From positions 186,001-250,000 of the forward strand of contig JAHLEZ010000009.1 in assembly GCA_020726505.1 (NCBI GenBank): a stretch of 64,000 nt of DNA, written 5' to 3'. This document shows positions 7,430 to 18,300 of the stretch, piece by piece. Position 1 is the first letter of the stretch; every line of letters starts with the position of its first letter. The translations under genes and the position numbers were made by a program. A model generated the notes under the pieces. It saw only the letters and a list, made by a program, of their open reading frames with translations, was not told the DNA's origin and made no database searches. The DNA is from Leptodontidium sp. MPI-SDFR-AT-0119 (lineage: Eukaryota > Ascomycota > Leotiomycetes > Helotiales > Leptodontidiaceae).

Positions 7430-8991
7430 TTACACGCAAATATTCCCCCACTTTGCCTTTCCTGTTGCCCAATTGCACCATGACCCAGTTCGACGATTCT
7501 TGCTACCCCGAGGTCGGCCAGGACCACGACTTCCGCGACCCCCCTGACTCCTATTCCGACCTCTACCTTGACCTCTATTTTGATCCCTATTCTGACCTCC
7601 ATTTTGATCCCTGTTCTGACCTCCACCTTGACCTCCATTCTGATCCACATCCTGACCTCCACCTTGACCTCCACCTTGACCTCCATTTTGACCTCCAAAT
7701 CCGAACTGTGGCCCAAACTGTGGCAGCTGCGGAAATCCAGGTTGTGGTAGCTGTGGTACTTGTGGTAGTTGTGGTTGAATTGGAAGACCCGGCGGGAGCT
7801 GACCACCTTGCATCATAATCATAAGCTGCTGGAACTGCTGGAACTGCTGTAACAAAGAGAGATTAAGGCTTGGCTGTATTCCTGGTACGGCCCCGCCCTG
7901 TGCTGGAAACAAGGCGGCAGCTGCAGCCCCACTCACCGATTTGCTAGTCCAAGGTCCTTCGTGGTTTATAGTAAGACTAACCCTGAAAGGCCAGTCGTCT
8001 CGCTTGGGGCAATCTTTCATCAAGTTCGCGTCTTTATTTTGAGCCATCAAGATATTATAAAATATCCCTTTTCCATCAAAGAAGTGTTGTCTAGGATCGG
8101 CAGTATCGTGCGCAACGCATTGAATCATTGCCGTATCAATATATAACATAAATCGTTTGAAGAGGTGATTTTGGCAGTTCGATCGGAGTGTCGTAAGGTC
8201 ACCTCTATCTAGAACTTCCTGGGACCATATAAACTTCATGTCGAGTAGGTTACCAACAAGTTCGTCAAACATCCATGCAACAAGCATAGGCCATTTTCTA
8301 ACCATAATTGTATAAAAGCTAATGCGAAGTTGTTGGGTAGAGAGATCCAGATCGTTGGCCACGAACTCGTCGGTATCAACGAAATGCCTGTATTTACTTA
8401 GCATATGATATTCTCAGATTATAAAAGTACTTACAGTACAATTGGGATTGTTAATTGATGTAAGATCTCTGTTTTGAGCTCTTGAATCGCAACTTTCGAT
8501 GTGTTTACGAATTCTCGGAAATCAGACGTGTCCACTGGTGTTTGCAGGCGTGCTGGGAGTAATCTGCCAAATTCCTCCATATCGGTTTCCATATCGAACC
8601 AGGCAGCGAATCGTCCTAACCTCTTCGTATGTGCTAAGCCGATCCCTCTACTAGTTTGTCCTTGAAACGCCGACTCTGCGTAATCCATAGGATCATGTGG
8701 TCGGATTTCGTTCTTGGCTAAAGTAACCGCAAAGACATTCGGTACGTAATTGCCCTCGACCTTCCACTGGTGTACTGGCCATATGTTTATGCTATTCCCT
8801 TTCAAAATCGCATTTAGGTCGAATTTGGCGCGGTTTGTAGCCTTCAATTGTCGTACGGAAGCCCGCAATGCCAAGCGTTCTTGTCTCGTAGCTTGTAAAC
8901 AATTAGCAGTCAGCCGACTAGCGCCGAGGACGATCTAATAAAGCTTACCTACTCCACGGATTTGAAATCCGGCGGCCCTTGCGTCTGCCAT
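7430..8991 (-). CDS. Three-exon hypothetical protein with Q/G-rich tail and AT-hook-like motif
   Basis: The proposed CDS on the minus strand is 8991..8949, 8891..8435 and 8387..7430, 485 residues. Introns are 57 bp (GTAAGC ... TTTACAAG, GCTGAC-type branch) and 47 bp (GTAAGT ... ATACAG); both junctions keep the frame. The start is the first ATG (MADARAAGFQ) after an in-frame stop. Residues 1 to about 320 look globular and are unrecognised. The rest is a Q/P/L-rich stretch (QQFQQFQQ, PQLPQVPQLPQPGFPQLPQ), then GGQ/DQN repeats, then a basic tail ending GRGRNRSQ and GPGRPRGSK. The last motif resembles an AT-hook core, so DNA or chromatin binding is possible. The Q/G-rich part is prion-like in composition. 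No transposon features are seen, and the coding stretch is free of RIP-type stops. Confidence 0.7.
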
Positions 8992-9207
8992 GATGCGTAG
9001 GCTTCAGCTGTACCGTCGTAGTAGTCTGTGGTTTCTTTTGGTGAAATGGAGGAAACGTGAAGTCTCAACACCAAGAAATAAATGGAAACCAGGTAGAATT
9101 GATGCTCCTTGTACTCGGCTGGGGTCCGTGCCCGCGCTAATTTTTCTTTTCCGTATTCACCCATCCCGCTCAAGAGTGTCTCTAAGGTGAACTCATCTAG
9201 TCGTTCC
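8992..9207 (-). CDS. Open coding-like stretch upstream of the 7430-8991 gene (possible exon)
   Basis: On the minus strand the frame from about 9207 reads ERLDEFTLETLLSG, then GEYGKEKLARARTPAEYKEH. It is plausible coding sequence up to about 9090. It could be a 5' exon of the gene at 7430-8991 or the last exon of the gene at 9469-10148; I found no junction that settles this. No domain is recognised. Confidence 0.3.
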
Positions 9208-9468
9208 TTTCATTATAAACTTATTCTTTCGTCCGTTCCTTTACAAATGTCTGGGTTTTCAACCGTACTTATTAGTTCTTTGCTCAGTGCCACTTGGGAG
9301 ACTGCCATCCCGCCCTCCCCATTTTGCATAGAGCATTTATTCCTGTGTACATTATCTACCTTTCTGCATGGGATGTTACATGCAGGCTCTCCCGAAATTC
9401 CAAACCTAGAATTAAATATACAAGCTGCGCGAAAATATCAATATACCATCCATTTTTCTAACTACCGG

Positions 9469-10148
9469 TCATGGCGTCAGATATTCCAGACCAGCCTTCT
9501 TGCCATTATAGATTTTAATGACAGCTTTCCAGTTCACGGTCTCCTCGGAGGTGTCGTCTTGATCCTCCATGTGCTGAATCAACACATCGAGTTCATCGAC
9601 GCGGAAGGTCCAGGACCTGATGTAGAAGTAGTCGTAGCCGGGAAGTGTTGGAGGAGACGTGCTGGTACTGAGTTCAAGCCTCATGATCTGCTTCGAATCC
9701 GCATTCGTTACGGTCATCGGCTCAGCTTGAAGCATTTGGTATATCTGGAGGTCGTGTTGGGTTGAGTCCAAACGGGGGAAAAGCCAGTCAAAAACGCGTC
9801 GCCTGCATGCGGAGGTTCTAAGATGCTGCTCGTCGAGGTTCCGTATCATATTTTGGAACATTGCTTTCGCAATCGTGTTGGAATCGAGGGAACCAACCAA
9901 GGTTGAAAACGGTACTCCGTGACTGCGTGATCGCCGCTGAGTTCTTTGGTGGGCTTGGTCTTTGGATTACTGGGAGCTGAATTGTTGCGTCCAGTATACT
10001 CAGATAGTCGGTGCTGGGAGGCTAACCAGGTGCAAAGCCCAGCGCACCTACTTCTTCTGAGATTGAGTTCATCGTGACGACAGCGAGCTGAAGTCCAACC
10101 CAGATGGTTGGGGGTCAGGGTGTTTCCGCGACGCGTCACAATTGGCAT
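9469..10148 (-). CDS. Hypothetical protein, splicing unresolved
   Basis: Two overlapping open frames on the minus strand look like parts of one gene. The first starts at ATG 10148 (MPIVTRRGNTLTPNH) after a CT-rich leader and stays open to 9846. The second is open to the stop at 9469 and encodes a polar sequence including LPGYDYFYIRSWTFRVDEL. They differ by one reading frame, so an intron between about 9930 and 9790 is needed; one candidate runs from GTACCG to GCATGCAG. A frameshift is the alternative. No family is recognised. It lies head to tail with the gene at 7430-8991. Confidence 0.4.
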
Positions 10149-11020
10149 ATCTTGAGGTGTCAGTCTGTGGAGTCTCTGAAGAGAAGAGTTGTGTATACTT
10201 GCCGGATCGAATAATTAAGACGATTGCTCAATCACAGTGTTGTTTTTGTAGTCCTCCAGTGACAGTGGTTGTTTGTAGTAACAGTGAGGATGCCAGGTAG
10301 GACCGAAATTCACACGATGTTGATACCGCTGGTCTAGAAAACTTCACCTTGAACCGCGTACTTTGGGCATTCGTGAATTTTGGCCCCTGCCAGTCCGAGC
10401 CAGTTCGGTCACCAACACGACCACATCTCGCACTACTCTTCATCTACAACGTCCAGTGCAAAGCAACACGCCGTCGCTCAACTCCTCCAAGGTAGCGTGG
10501 AGGCTGAAGCTCTATTCTCTCGTCGCTGTCATTGTTTCAGCATACAGCCTTAATACCTCTGTTCACCTGTCATCAATACTTGCGTTCTGGCGTTGAGGTG
10601 TCGCGAAGTACCTCCTCCTACAACGGCGATTGTTTTTCACGAGACTTCTTCCCTCGATCTTGACCGTCTTTGGAAGCTCATCGCCTTAAGTCTACTCTCC
10701 TAAGAAAACACAGTCAATCCTCTCCGTCATTTTTTGCAACCAGCCCGAACAGCGCCCATTCGCGGCGACGTATTGGCTTCTCATTTAAGCATCGCCAATC
10801 CAAGACCGAATCGACTGAAGAGTCGAGGCTTCTCTGCATTCTCGCCGCAGAACTAAACCACTTCTTCTACTCAATACCAATACTGTGACTAATTTGCTTA
10901 CAAGTCAACCCGGAAGCCTCACTTATCTCATAGGCAACAATCCAACGCCTGCCTCTTCCATCACTCTTCGCCGGTCGGTCACCTGGTATATCGGCGACGC
11001 AGGCATACCAATTCGACAAA
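10149..11020. other. Divergent intergenic region with pyrimidine-rich leaders
   Basis: The interval separates a minus-strand gene (start 10148) from a plus-strand gene (start 11021). Both flanks have CT-rich tracts typical of fungal promoters and 5' leaders. The short frames here are of low quality and no gene is called. Confidence 0.45.
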
Positions 11021-11866
11021 ATGGAAAATAACGATGAAGCCCAAGAGCAGCCCAACGACACCGAATACTCATACCCCAGCGATCACATGTCGTTGACTCC
11101 TAGTGGAAATTGGGATGATCCTACGTCGGCACAGTTGGGTATTGTTGTGGAAGGAAAGACTGATTTTGCTCCACTTCTTGATGGGGATGATATGTTGATG
11201 GAGGAGCCCCGGTGTTGCGTGGGCAGGAAAAGACTCACTCGTGATGTTGACGACGACAACGAGGTTGAAGTTCCAGGCCCAAGTACTCGCCGCGATGTTA
11301 CCAAAGGAAAGCGTCCCGCGGCAACGCTTGACGACTATTCGACAAAAGCTCGTGGACGCCGTCTGAAAATATCTTCATCAGAGTTCGCCGAGAACGACGA
11401 CGCGGACGATGAGCTTGAACGTCCCACCACCACAACACCCAGCCGTATCCAGTCAGCCTCAACGGTTCTCAGTGACCCTAACAATGCCGACGTTGAACGT
11501 GGGTCAAGGCCGCCTCGCCGCCGACCAACCCTCTCCACAAGTCCGATTCCAATGCCCCAAGACCAGATGTCGAAGACGAGGATGGCAGGATATAATAAGA
11601 AGCAAGGCAGCCAGCAAGAAGATGAGGACGAAGCGGCTCAGGACCTAAGTAAAGAGAGTAAAATGTCTGCAGTTGGATGTGACGACGACACGAACTCGCA
11701 AATATCAACCAATCATAAATCCGACCCGCTCGGGGGCAATCTGGTTGAAGGAGAAATAGGATCCTCCACACTGGGACCCATGGAAGATTTTAAAGTCATC
11801 CTAGACAAGGCGACGGCGAAAGCATTACGGGCGCTTCCAATTCGAAATCAGAGATTCGAGCCGTAA
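11021..11866 (+). CDS. Acidic, low-complexity hypothetical protein
   Basis: A single uninterrupted frame encodes 281 residues starting MENNDEAQEQ, the first ATG after stops. The protein looks disordered, with Asp/Glu-rich runs (DVDDDNEVE, ENDDADDELE, QQEDEDEAAQD) and basic patches such as ARGRRLK and RPPRRRP. No domain is recognised; a nuclear role is possible from the basic patches but is not shown. The stop codon TAA (11864-11866) lies inside the 8-bp target duplication of a MITE that starts two bases later, so the insertion left the coding sequence unchanged. The lack of stops over 846 bp and normal codon use support a real gene. Confidence 0.6.
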   Translation: MENNDEAQEQPNDTEYSYPSDHMSLTPSGNWDDPTSAQLGIVVEGKTDFAPLLDGDDMLMEEPRCCVGRKRLTRDVDDDNEVEVPGPSTRRDVTKGKRPAATLDDYSTKARGRRLKISSSEFAENDDADDELERPTTTTPSRIQSASTVLSDPNNADVERGSRPPRRRPTLSTSPIPMPQDQMSKTRMAGYNKKQGSQQEDEDEAAQDLSKESKMSAVGCDDDTNSQISTNHKSDPLGGNLVEGEIGSSTLGPMEDFKVILDKATAKALRALPIRNQRFEP

Positions 11867-11867
11867 G

Positions 11868-12078
11868 CAGTGTAGTCGATAGTTGAACGAGAAAACGGAC
11901 TCAACGGACTTACAGGGATTTCAAAGGACTTTCTAGGTTTGTTAACACGGTAATTATCTTGTTGCTGTGGATATTATCTCTGTTGGGGAAGCAACGGAGG
12001 AGCTTGGGCCTAGAGATGAGACGTGCTGCCTTGGCAATCCGTTGAGTCCGTTTTCTCGTTCAACTATCGACTACACTG
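11868..12078. mobile_element. hAT-type MITE, 211 bp, with 8-bp target duplication
   Basis: The ends are inverted repeats of about 41 bp beginning CAGTGTAGTCGATAGTTGAA. The 8-bp duplication GCCGTAAG is present at 11860-11867 and 12079-12086. CAGTG-type ends and 8-bp duplications fit the hAT superfamily. There is no coding capacity, so mobility would depend on a transposase elsewhere. The ends differ from those of the hAT element at 58421-61615, so that element is not an obvious source. Confidence 0.9.
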
Positions 12079-12086
12079 GCCGTAAG

Positions 12087-12695
12087 CACCTTCTTACCTT
12101 CTTACGTAGTTGTAGATTCTAAGAGACTCTTATTATCTTCACATATCATTTGTTAAGCTATGTGAGGCTACAGTCCCACGTGATTATTATCTTTCTAAAG
12201 CAAGCGCCACACTTAGTATTCACGTGGAAGAGAAACGGCAAAGAACCTAAAGTTGTAAGACTTATAAAAGAGTATATATAATTTTAGAAACGTATCTTAG
12301 GGCTTAGTTATTTATATTATATTTTATCTTGTAAAGCTTTAGATATATAAAAGGCTAAGCAAGAGGATATTACATTACTAATCTGAAGTCCTAAAGATGG
12401 ATAAACTTCATAGATTTTAAAGAATACTATAGTATCATAAGATATATGCAATAAAGCCGACAATTTAAAGTACTCGCCGTGAGTGTTTAAGCTCTTTAGT
12501 AAGGCACCTTTGCCAACATCGATTAGTTCCAGGCAAAATCTAAGGTGACTATCCGGAGCAGTGCTTGGGCAAATGCAGGTCTGGAGTCGTGTAACTTGAC
12601 CTAGGCAGTGACTAAGCTAGATATAATGTCAGCCCGTCTAGTCGTTTACCTTTGGCCTTTGTGCCTAAGGCGTCATGATTAAATCGCAAATGTGT
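12087..12695. other. AT-rich decayed intergenic sequence
   Basis: The sequence is AT-rich with dense stops in all frames and no recognisable gene or repeat. Confidence 0.5.
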
Positions 12696-12930
12696 ACTTC
12701 GTACATGCTAAAATAATAACGGATTTCTAGTCTGTGCACGATTCTAGTACTTCGTACAGGCGTAAACTAATCCGGATTTCTCGTCCGTGCACCTGTCGAA
12801 TGTTCTACTAAGAACGGGGGGTTCTGACTAATAGAACGTCAGGATTTCACAACTTTTATCCCTTTTAGGTTTAAGAAAGTCTGGGAAGTACAGACGTGAA
12901 ATCTGGATTAGTTTACGCCTGTACGAAGTA
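12696..12930. mobile_element. MITE-like inverted repeat with one end tandemly duplicated
   Basis: A perfect 26-bp inverted repeat beginning TACTTCGTACAGGCGTAAAC joins 12748-12773 to 12905-12930. It extends imperfectly to about 45 bp (TAATCC, GATTTC, CGTC, GT). A diverged tandem copy of the left end lies just outside at 12696-12747, including TACTTCGTACA and GGATTTCTAGTCTGTGCAC. The core element is 183 bp. No coding sequence and no clear target duplication are seen. Confidence 0.75.
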
Positions 12931-13064
12931 TCCTGGAGTAGCCACTATCTAATACAGGTTAGCTAAGCAACATTCTTCCACTTTCTTGGATCTTTTATTT
13001 GCCACATCTTAGTATAAAAGTGAATGCGGGCACGCAGGTGGTGGGTGGGGAGGTGGTTAAGGTA

Positions 13065-16000
13065 TTATTCAAGCAACCGGACGACGGCCTCGTGCCCGTT
13101 CTGGGCGGCCCACAATAGCGGCGTCCGGCCATTCTTATCCTTCGCCTCGAGGTTGGCGCCCTTCTCGAGTAGTAGCCAAACGACGGCCTTATGCCCGTTC
13201 TCGGCGGCCCACGACAGCGGCGTCCGGCTACTCTCATCCTTCGCCTCGAAGTCGGCGCCCTTCTCGAGCAGTAACCGGACGACGGCCTCGTGCCCGTTCC
13301 GGGCGGCCCACGATAGCGGCGTTTGGTTATACTTGCTATCCTTCGCCTCGAGCTCGGCGCCCTTCTCGAGCAGTAACCGGACGATGGCCTCGTGCCCGCT
13401 CTCGGCGGCCCATAATAATGGTGTTTGGTCATACTTGTCATCCTTCGCCTCAAGCTCGGCGCCCTTCTTAAGTAGTAACCGGACAACGGCCTCGTGCCCG
13501 TTTCGGGCGGCCAATAACAGCGGCGTTTGGTTATACTTGTCCTTCGCCTCGAGCTCGGCGCCCTTCTCGAGCAGTAGCCGGACGGCGGCCTCGTGCCCGT
13601 TCTCGGCGGCCCACGACAGCGGCGTTTGGCCATACTCGCCCCCCTTCGCCTCGAGCTCGGCGCCCTTCTCGAGCAATAATCGGATAATGGCCTCGTGCCC
13701 AAATTCGGCGGCCCACGATAGCGGCGTCTGACTATACTTATCTTTCGCCTTGAGCTCGGCGCCCTTCTCGAGTAACAACTGGACGACGGCGTCGTGCCCG
13801 TTTCGGGCGGCCCACGATAGCGGCGTTAAGCTATTCCAGTCCTTTGCCTCGAGCTCGGCGCCCTTCTCGAGCAGTAGCCGGACGACGGCCTCGTGCCCGT
13901 TCCGGCGGCCCACGACAGCGGCGTCCGGCTATCTTTATCTGGCCTGTTTAAGTCCACGTGTCCAGTATCTAAAAGAAGCTTGGCGGCATATACGTGCCCA
14001 TTTTGGGCTGCCCAGTGTAGCGGGGTTCGTTGATCCTTGTCTGGCTGGTCCAAGAACGTTCCGAGATCTATGAAAGACTGTAAATATGACTGATAGCCAA
14101 ATTGTGCGCAGTAGGAAATTGCGGTTCTGCCGTCTTTGTCTTGGCTATTTGGGTTTGCTTTCATCTCCAGAATGGCGTATACGACTTCGCTCCAGTTATT
14201 CCGGGCAACCAGAGGAAGTGCTGCTTCTAGGTATTTGGAACCAAACTCGCCTGTGGTGATGAAACATAGGTGGTATAATGCTTCCTTCCTAGTACCGTTA
14301 GTACCGTCTTGAATTGCTTGTACAAGCGGGTGTTGAGTGCGACCAGTTTCTTGGATTCCGTCGGTATCTTGGACCCAGTATTTACCTGCGGGACGTTCGG
14401 CAATTTTCTTTGCGATTGCCTGGTAGCAATCCAGAATCTCCGTTACCTCTGGATTGCTCTGACCCGCGCTGCTATAGCCCTCGGTCATCCACTCGACGCC
14501 CCTTATCCCAAATTTCTTTCTGTCGTCATCCAAATGCTGTGCAAGTGACCAGCGGTAGAGTTCTCCTGTCGCACGGAGGGCCTTTGCAATGAAACTGCTG
14601 TAGCTAACCGTGGGTATCGAGCCCTCTTCTCGGCCATCCGACGGACAATAGCGCTGACATGCCCATCGCAATAAGATTTCTGCTCGTTTCCATTCTGACT
14701 TCTTGCGGTAGGTTTCGGCCTCCCCTATCAGTGCTTCCAACATGACTTCGGGGGCAGGGAGAGGCAGTTGGTTCCCAAATGCTGGTACGATACACAATAA
14801 CGCGTCGGAATAGGATCCCAAGCCGCCCTCTACGAATGCCTTCGCGAGAGCGCTAACTGTTGGGTTATCCAGTCGTACATTGCCCGCACTCTCCACGAGA
14901 GTTGTCTCACCGATAGATAAAAGACCCGTCAATGAAATTGTTAGTGCGGCGAAGAGCTCCTGGGCGCAGATATCCAGCAGTGAAGCATTTGTCGAATAAA
15001 ACTGGACCCGAAGCTTTCTTGTTGAACCCAAAGATCCAGATCTCAGTGATTCGTACACAGGATTCCAGCCACAGAATCGCTTCCGTCCATACGATTGTGA
15101 TTTATCCTCCACTTTAGACCAATGTTCCCGATCGGATTCTTTACCAGACCCATCCTTCCTCCATAAATTGATGAGGCCGTAACCATCGTCCTTATCGAGA
15201 GTGAGGGTGGTATTAGGAAGTTTCATAGCGTTAGGCCCAAGCCAGAGGTCCATCTCACCCTGTCTGTTGCTTTTATGATCCCAGGTATTGCTATCTGGGC
15301 CGGCTGAAACAATCCTCGCCCGCTCGATTGTTTCGGCCAGGGAAGTTTTGTGGCTAGAGTCGTCTTTAGTTTCGAGTCGTTCATCGGAAACCAAAGACCA
15401 CATCCAGAGTCCTAGGATCGCCTCTAGTTGTGCAGAGTCAATTTTCCAGCCGGTTTGCGTTGACTCAGGTGGTGGCTTGAGAGTGACACTTATTAGCTGC
15501 TCACGGTGCGTGGCCCTGTCGCCAATATTAGGTGAAGTGACTGCTTTAATTCGAAGCACAATGTCGCTTTTAGGGGTTTTCTTCTGAGACAGGCTCTTAG
15601 CAGCTTGACAAATGGCGGCGGATAGCTTCCCTGCCTTTGTGCGGACTTTGACGAAACCATCCTTCCACTTCTGATATTCTCGATCTTCGATATTGCTAAG
15701 GGAGATATGGCCCGTCAAATGAGCAAGTCTTACTCGAATCGGAAGTAAGTCCTTGTAGTTAACCTGGCCGCTCTGGTGTTCCGGAGACCTGGTCGGAGAT
15801 GAGGTCTCGTGAGCCTGAGAGGCGTTCGTTGAACCGCTGTTCTGCATCTCGACGTCTACAGCCTTCTCATACTGTCCGCTAATGTGCCAAAACGATCCCT
15901 GCTGGGCTTCTTGCTGTACAAGCTCGAAAGCGAGCCAGTCAAGCTCATGCCCCACAACCAAATCAGGCATGTCGCCCAGCTTGTTGGCACTTCTGTTAAG

Positions 16001-17224
16001 GCGTTGCATACGGAGGGATCCACGCAAGATGCTCATGACGATCGTAGCGCCTAATTGCGCAAGAGAAACCCAAGCCTTCATTCCGCGGAGGCCGATAAAT
16101 TGCATGATATATCCGATTAACACGGCCGAGGCGGCAAGGAAAGCGAAGAGCTCGAACTTCTCGTCAAAGTCCTTTCTCGACGACGTCCAAATCTGGAGAG
16201 GGTTGTTTTTATTCTCGAAATATGCAAATGAATCAAAGCTTTGGTCACCGATGACCTGTGGGCCGGGCTGGAGCCAGAGTAGGCGTGATGTCGGAGGCGA
16301 GGCTTGACGTTTGTAGCAAAGCTCGTGAGTGGTTTGTCCAATGAGAGCCGCGCAGCTCCACATGCCGCCGCACATGAGGGTGGTGCCAGCGATAAACATG
16401 ATTGGGGCGTAGTCTGTTGAGGCCGACGCGTCTCCGTTGAGGTTCCAGTGAAGAATCCAAACGCCAATCCCGGCCAGAGCGACAACGCCGGCTTGGAGGA
16501 CGAATCCTACAGCGGCAACAGCGAAGAATACCCACCTCGATCGCTTTACGATCCCGACATTGAGCAACAGATTAGGATTTAGAGCAAAGAGGATGGCTCG
16601 GCTGGGCTTGTTGCCGTCGACTTCTCCCTGGACGGACGAGCCGGAAGAGCTACTTGATCTAGTCTGGCGGCTTCCCTTCCAGAGTCCTGAGCTCTTGACT
16701 TTTTTCCAGTCTGTGTCCAAATCTTTGTCCGCATCTTCGCACGTCTCGAGATAAACTCGGAACAGAGACAGTCCCGCCTTATCTGCCCCGGGATGGGATG
16801 GGTCCAGGTCGCCGCAGCGCGGAAAATAGACGAGCTCGAGGATATTCGGCCGGCCGAGAACACGAGTAATACCGCCTCTATTAAACAGCTCACACACGTC
16901 GCGGCTGGTAGATGTACACAGTTCAGCCTCGACAACGCCGTCGCCTTCCTGAGATCTGCCAATGAAGGCGCGAAGGGATGAGTGGCCGCACACTCGAATC
17001 ATGGAGACGACCGCAGTAATGATCCCGATCGGAGCCATAGCAAAGATAAAATAGTCTAGAAAGGATGTGCTCTCACTTAGGTATTGCCTGGTCATGGATT
17101 CGCCGAAGAGAACGAGAAGAGGACCTATGTCCGTGGCTAGATTGTTGGAGAAATCGGACAGGTTGTCGGCGCCAACGCCGACAACAGCGACGGCGCAGAC
17201 GATGAAGAACCAGCATTTCGCCAT
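13065..17224 (-). CDS. Large multi-pass membrane protein with ankyrin array, frameshifted
   Basis: The minus-strand frame from ATG 17224 runs uninterrupted for about 1,100 residues. It has a hydrophobic N-terminus ([19 protein letters not shown]), further membrane segments near residues 55-80, 230-255, 270-295 and 365-385, and a long soluble region. The segment around [20 protein letters not shown] and [14 protein letters not shown] is characteristic of a widespread ascomycete membrane protein family of unknown function that often ends in ankyrin repeats. From about residue 1000 ankyrin repeats begin ([11 protein letters not shown]). At about 13902-13906 one G is missing from a GGG run that is intact in sibling repeats, so the frame shifts and soon stops. 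The other frame continues as eight more near-identical units ([20 protein letters not shown]) to a stop at 13065 within a repeat. The lesion may be real or a sequencing error. Confidence 0.8.
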
Positions 17225-18300
17225 GGCTGCATTTGGTTGAGAAGAATAGGACGGATCGCGGGTGGTTTATTATTCCTGAAACTGTTTGCTGTGTGAAACC
17301 AGCGAGGACAGGGAGGAGCGTTATTTCACGGTCGTAAGGCTGCAGACAGGAATGGTGCGTTTGACAGCTTTTGTTCCAGGTGGAGGGAACAGGAAACATC
17401 TCCCTGATAAACCGCTCCAGCACATGAGGAAATCGTGCATGTCACTATTGGTCGCTGTGGGTCGCTGTGGGTCGCTGTTGGTCACAGGCAGGAAAGGATA
17501 TTGCTCACTAGGACCGATAATGCACGCCACAGGTTATGGGAATAGCGCTGATGAGTGGGCTATTGGCCATCGCATTTCAGCGATGCTAGCCACCTTGCGG
17601 ATGCTTTCTTTTGCCACAGCCACTTTACGCAAACCCCGCAAATGATCCATCCTCGCAGATTGAAGCGTTGACGGATGGTGTGCTTGTCCCAAGGATTTGA
17701 TTGTCCATGTCGTTCATGGCCGAGTGAGTCTGTCTGATACTGGCTGGAGAAGGTCAGCTCTGGTGATCGCGCTTGCTGCTCGGTAGTGGTGAGGCTGAGG
17801 GAACTAGTGATTGTCGGCAGCCAAAGCGGGCCTCTTGGACAATGCTTATGGAGGTGCCAGGGCTAACGTTTGGCTCACCGCCCGGTGGCATTACCCCCGG
17901 CACCAGACGGGAGGTGATTGTGAGATTCGGCTGAAGTCTGGCGATCAGACTGGCCACAACTGCACATGATCTGTGACGTGGCAAGCTGTTAATGCAGGCG
18001 TTTACATGCGTTGGTACGCGAGCGGAGCACGCTAGCTTTCGCCATTCCTCCCCTGTTTCTCGGTTGAGAAATCACATAAGCATATTATTGTGCTTTGTGT
18101 GGCTCTAGAGTGCTGCACGCTGCCTTTTTAGAGAACGGTCGTGCGGCTACAGGGTCAGCACAGCTGGCCAAGTGCTCATGACGACCATGAATTCTTAGCT
18201 CTCTACCCCTTTCTTCCCTTCATCCCTTGTGGATGTGTATATAATCCCTTGATCATCCTCTCCTAGCGACATCATAACTCCTGGAAGAAGCTGTAAGGGA
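17225..18300. other. Intergenic region upstream of the ankyrin gene
   Basis: Ordinary base composition and no convincing gene. An 11-bp unit of the type GGTCGCTGTGG is repeated three times near 17450-17483. The minus-strand frame at 17754-17984 has no start context or motif that supports a gene. Confidence 0.4.

Noticed and set aside
7453..7818. Plus-strand frame rich in Asp/Leu repeats
   Set aside because: Antisense shadow of the GGQ/DQN repeat region of the minus-strand gene at 7430-8991.
13024..13731. Long open frames on the opposite strand of the ankyrin array
   Set aside because: They are shadows of the near-identical GC-rich repeats; the sense frames encode clear ankyrin units.
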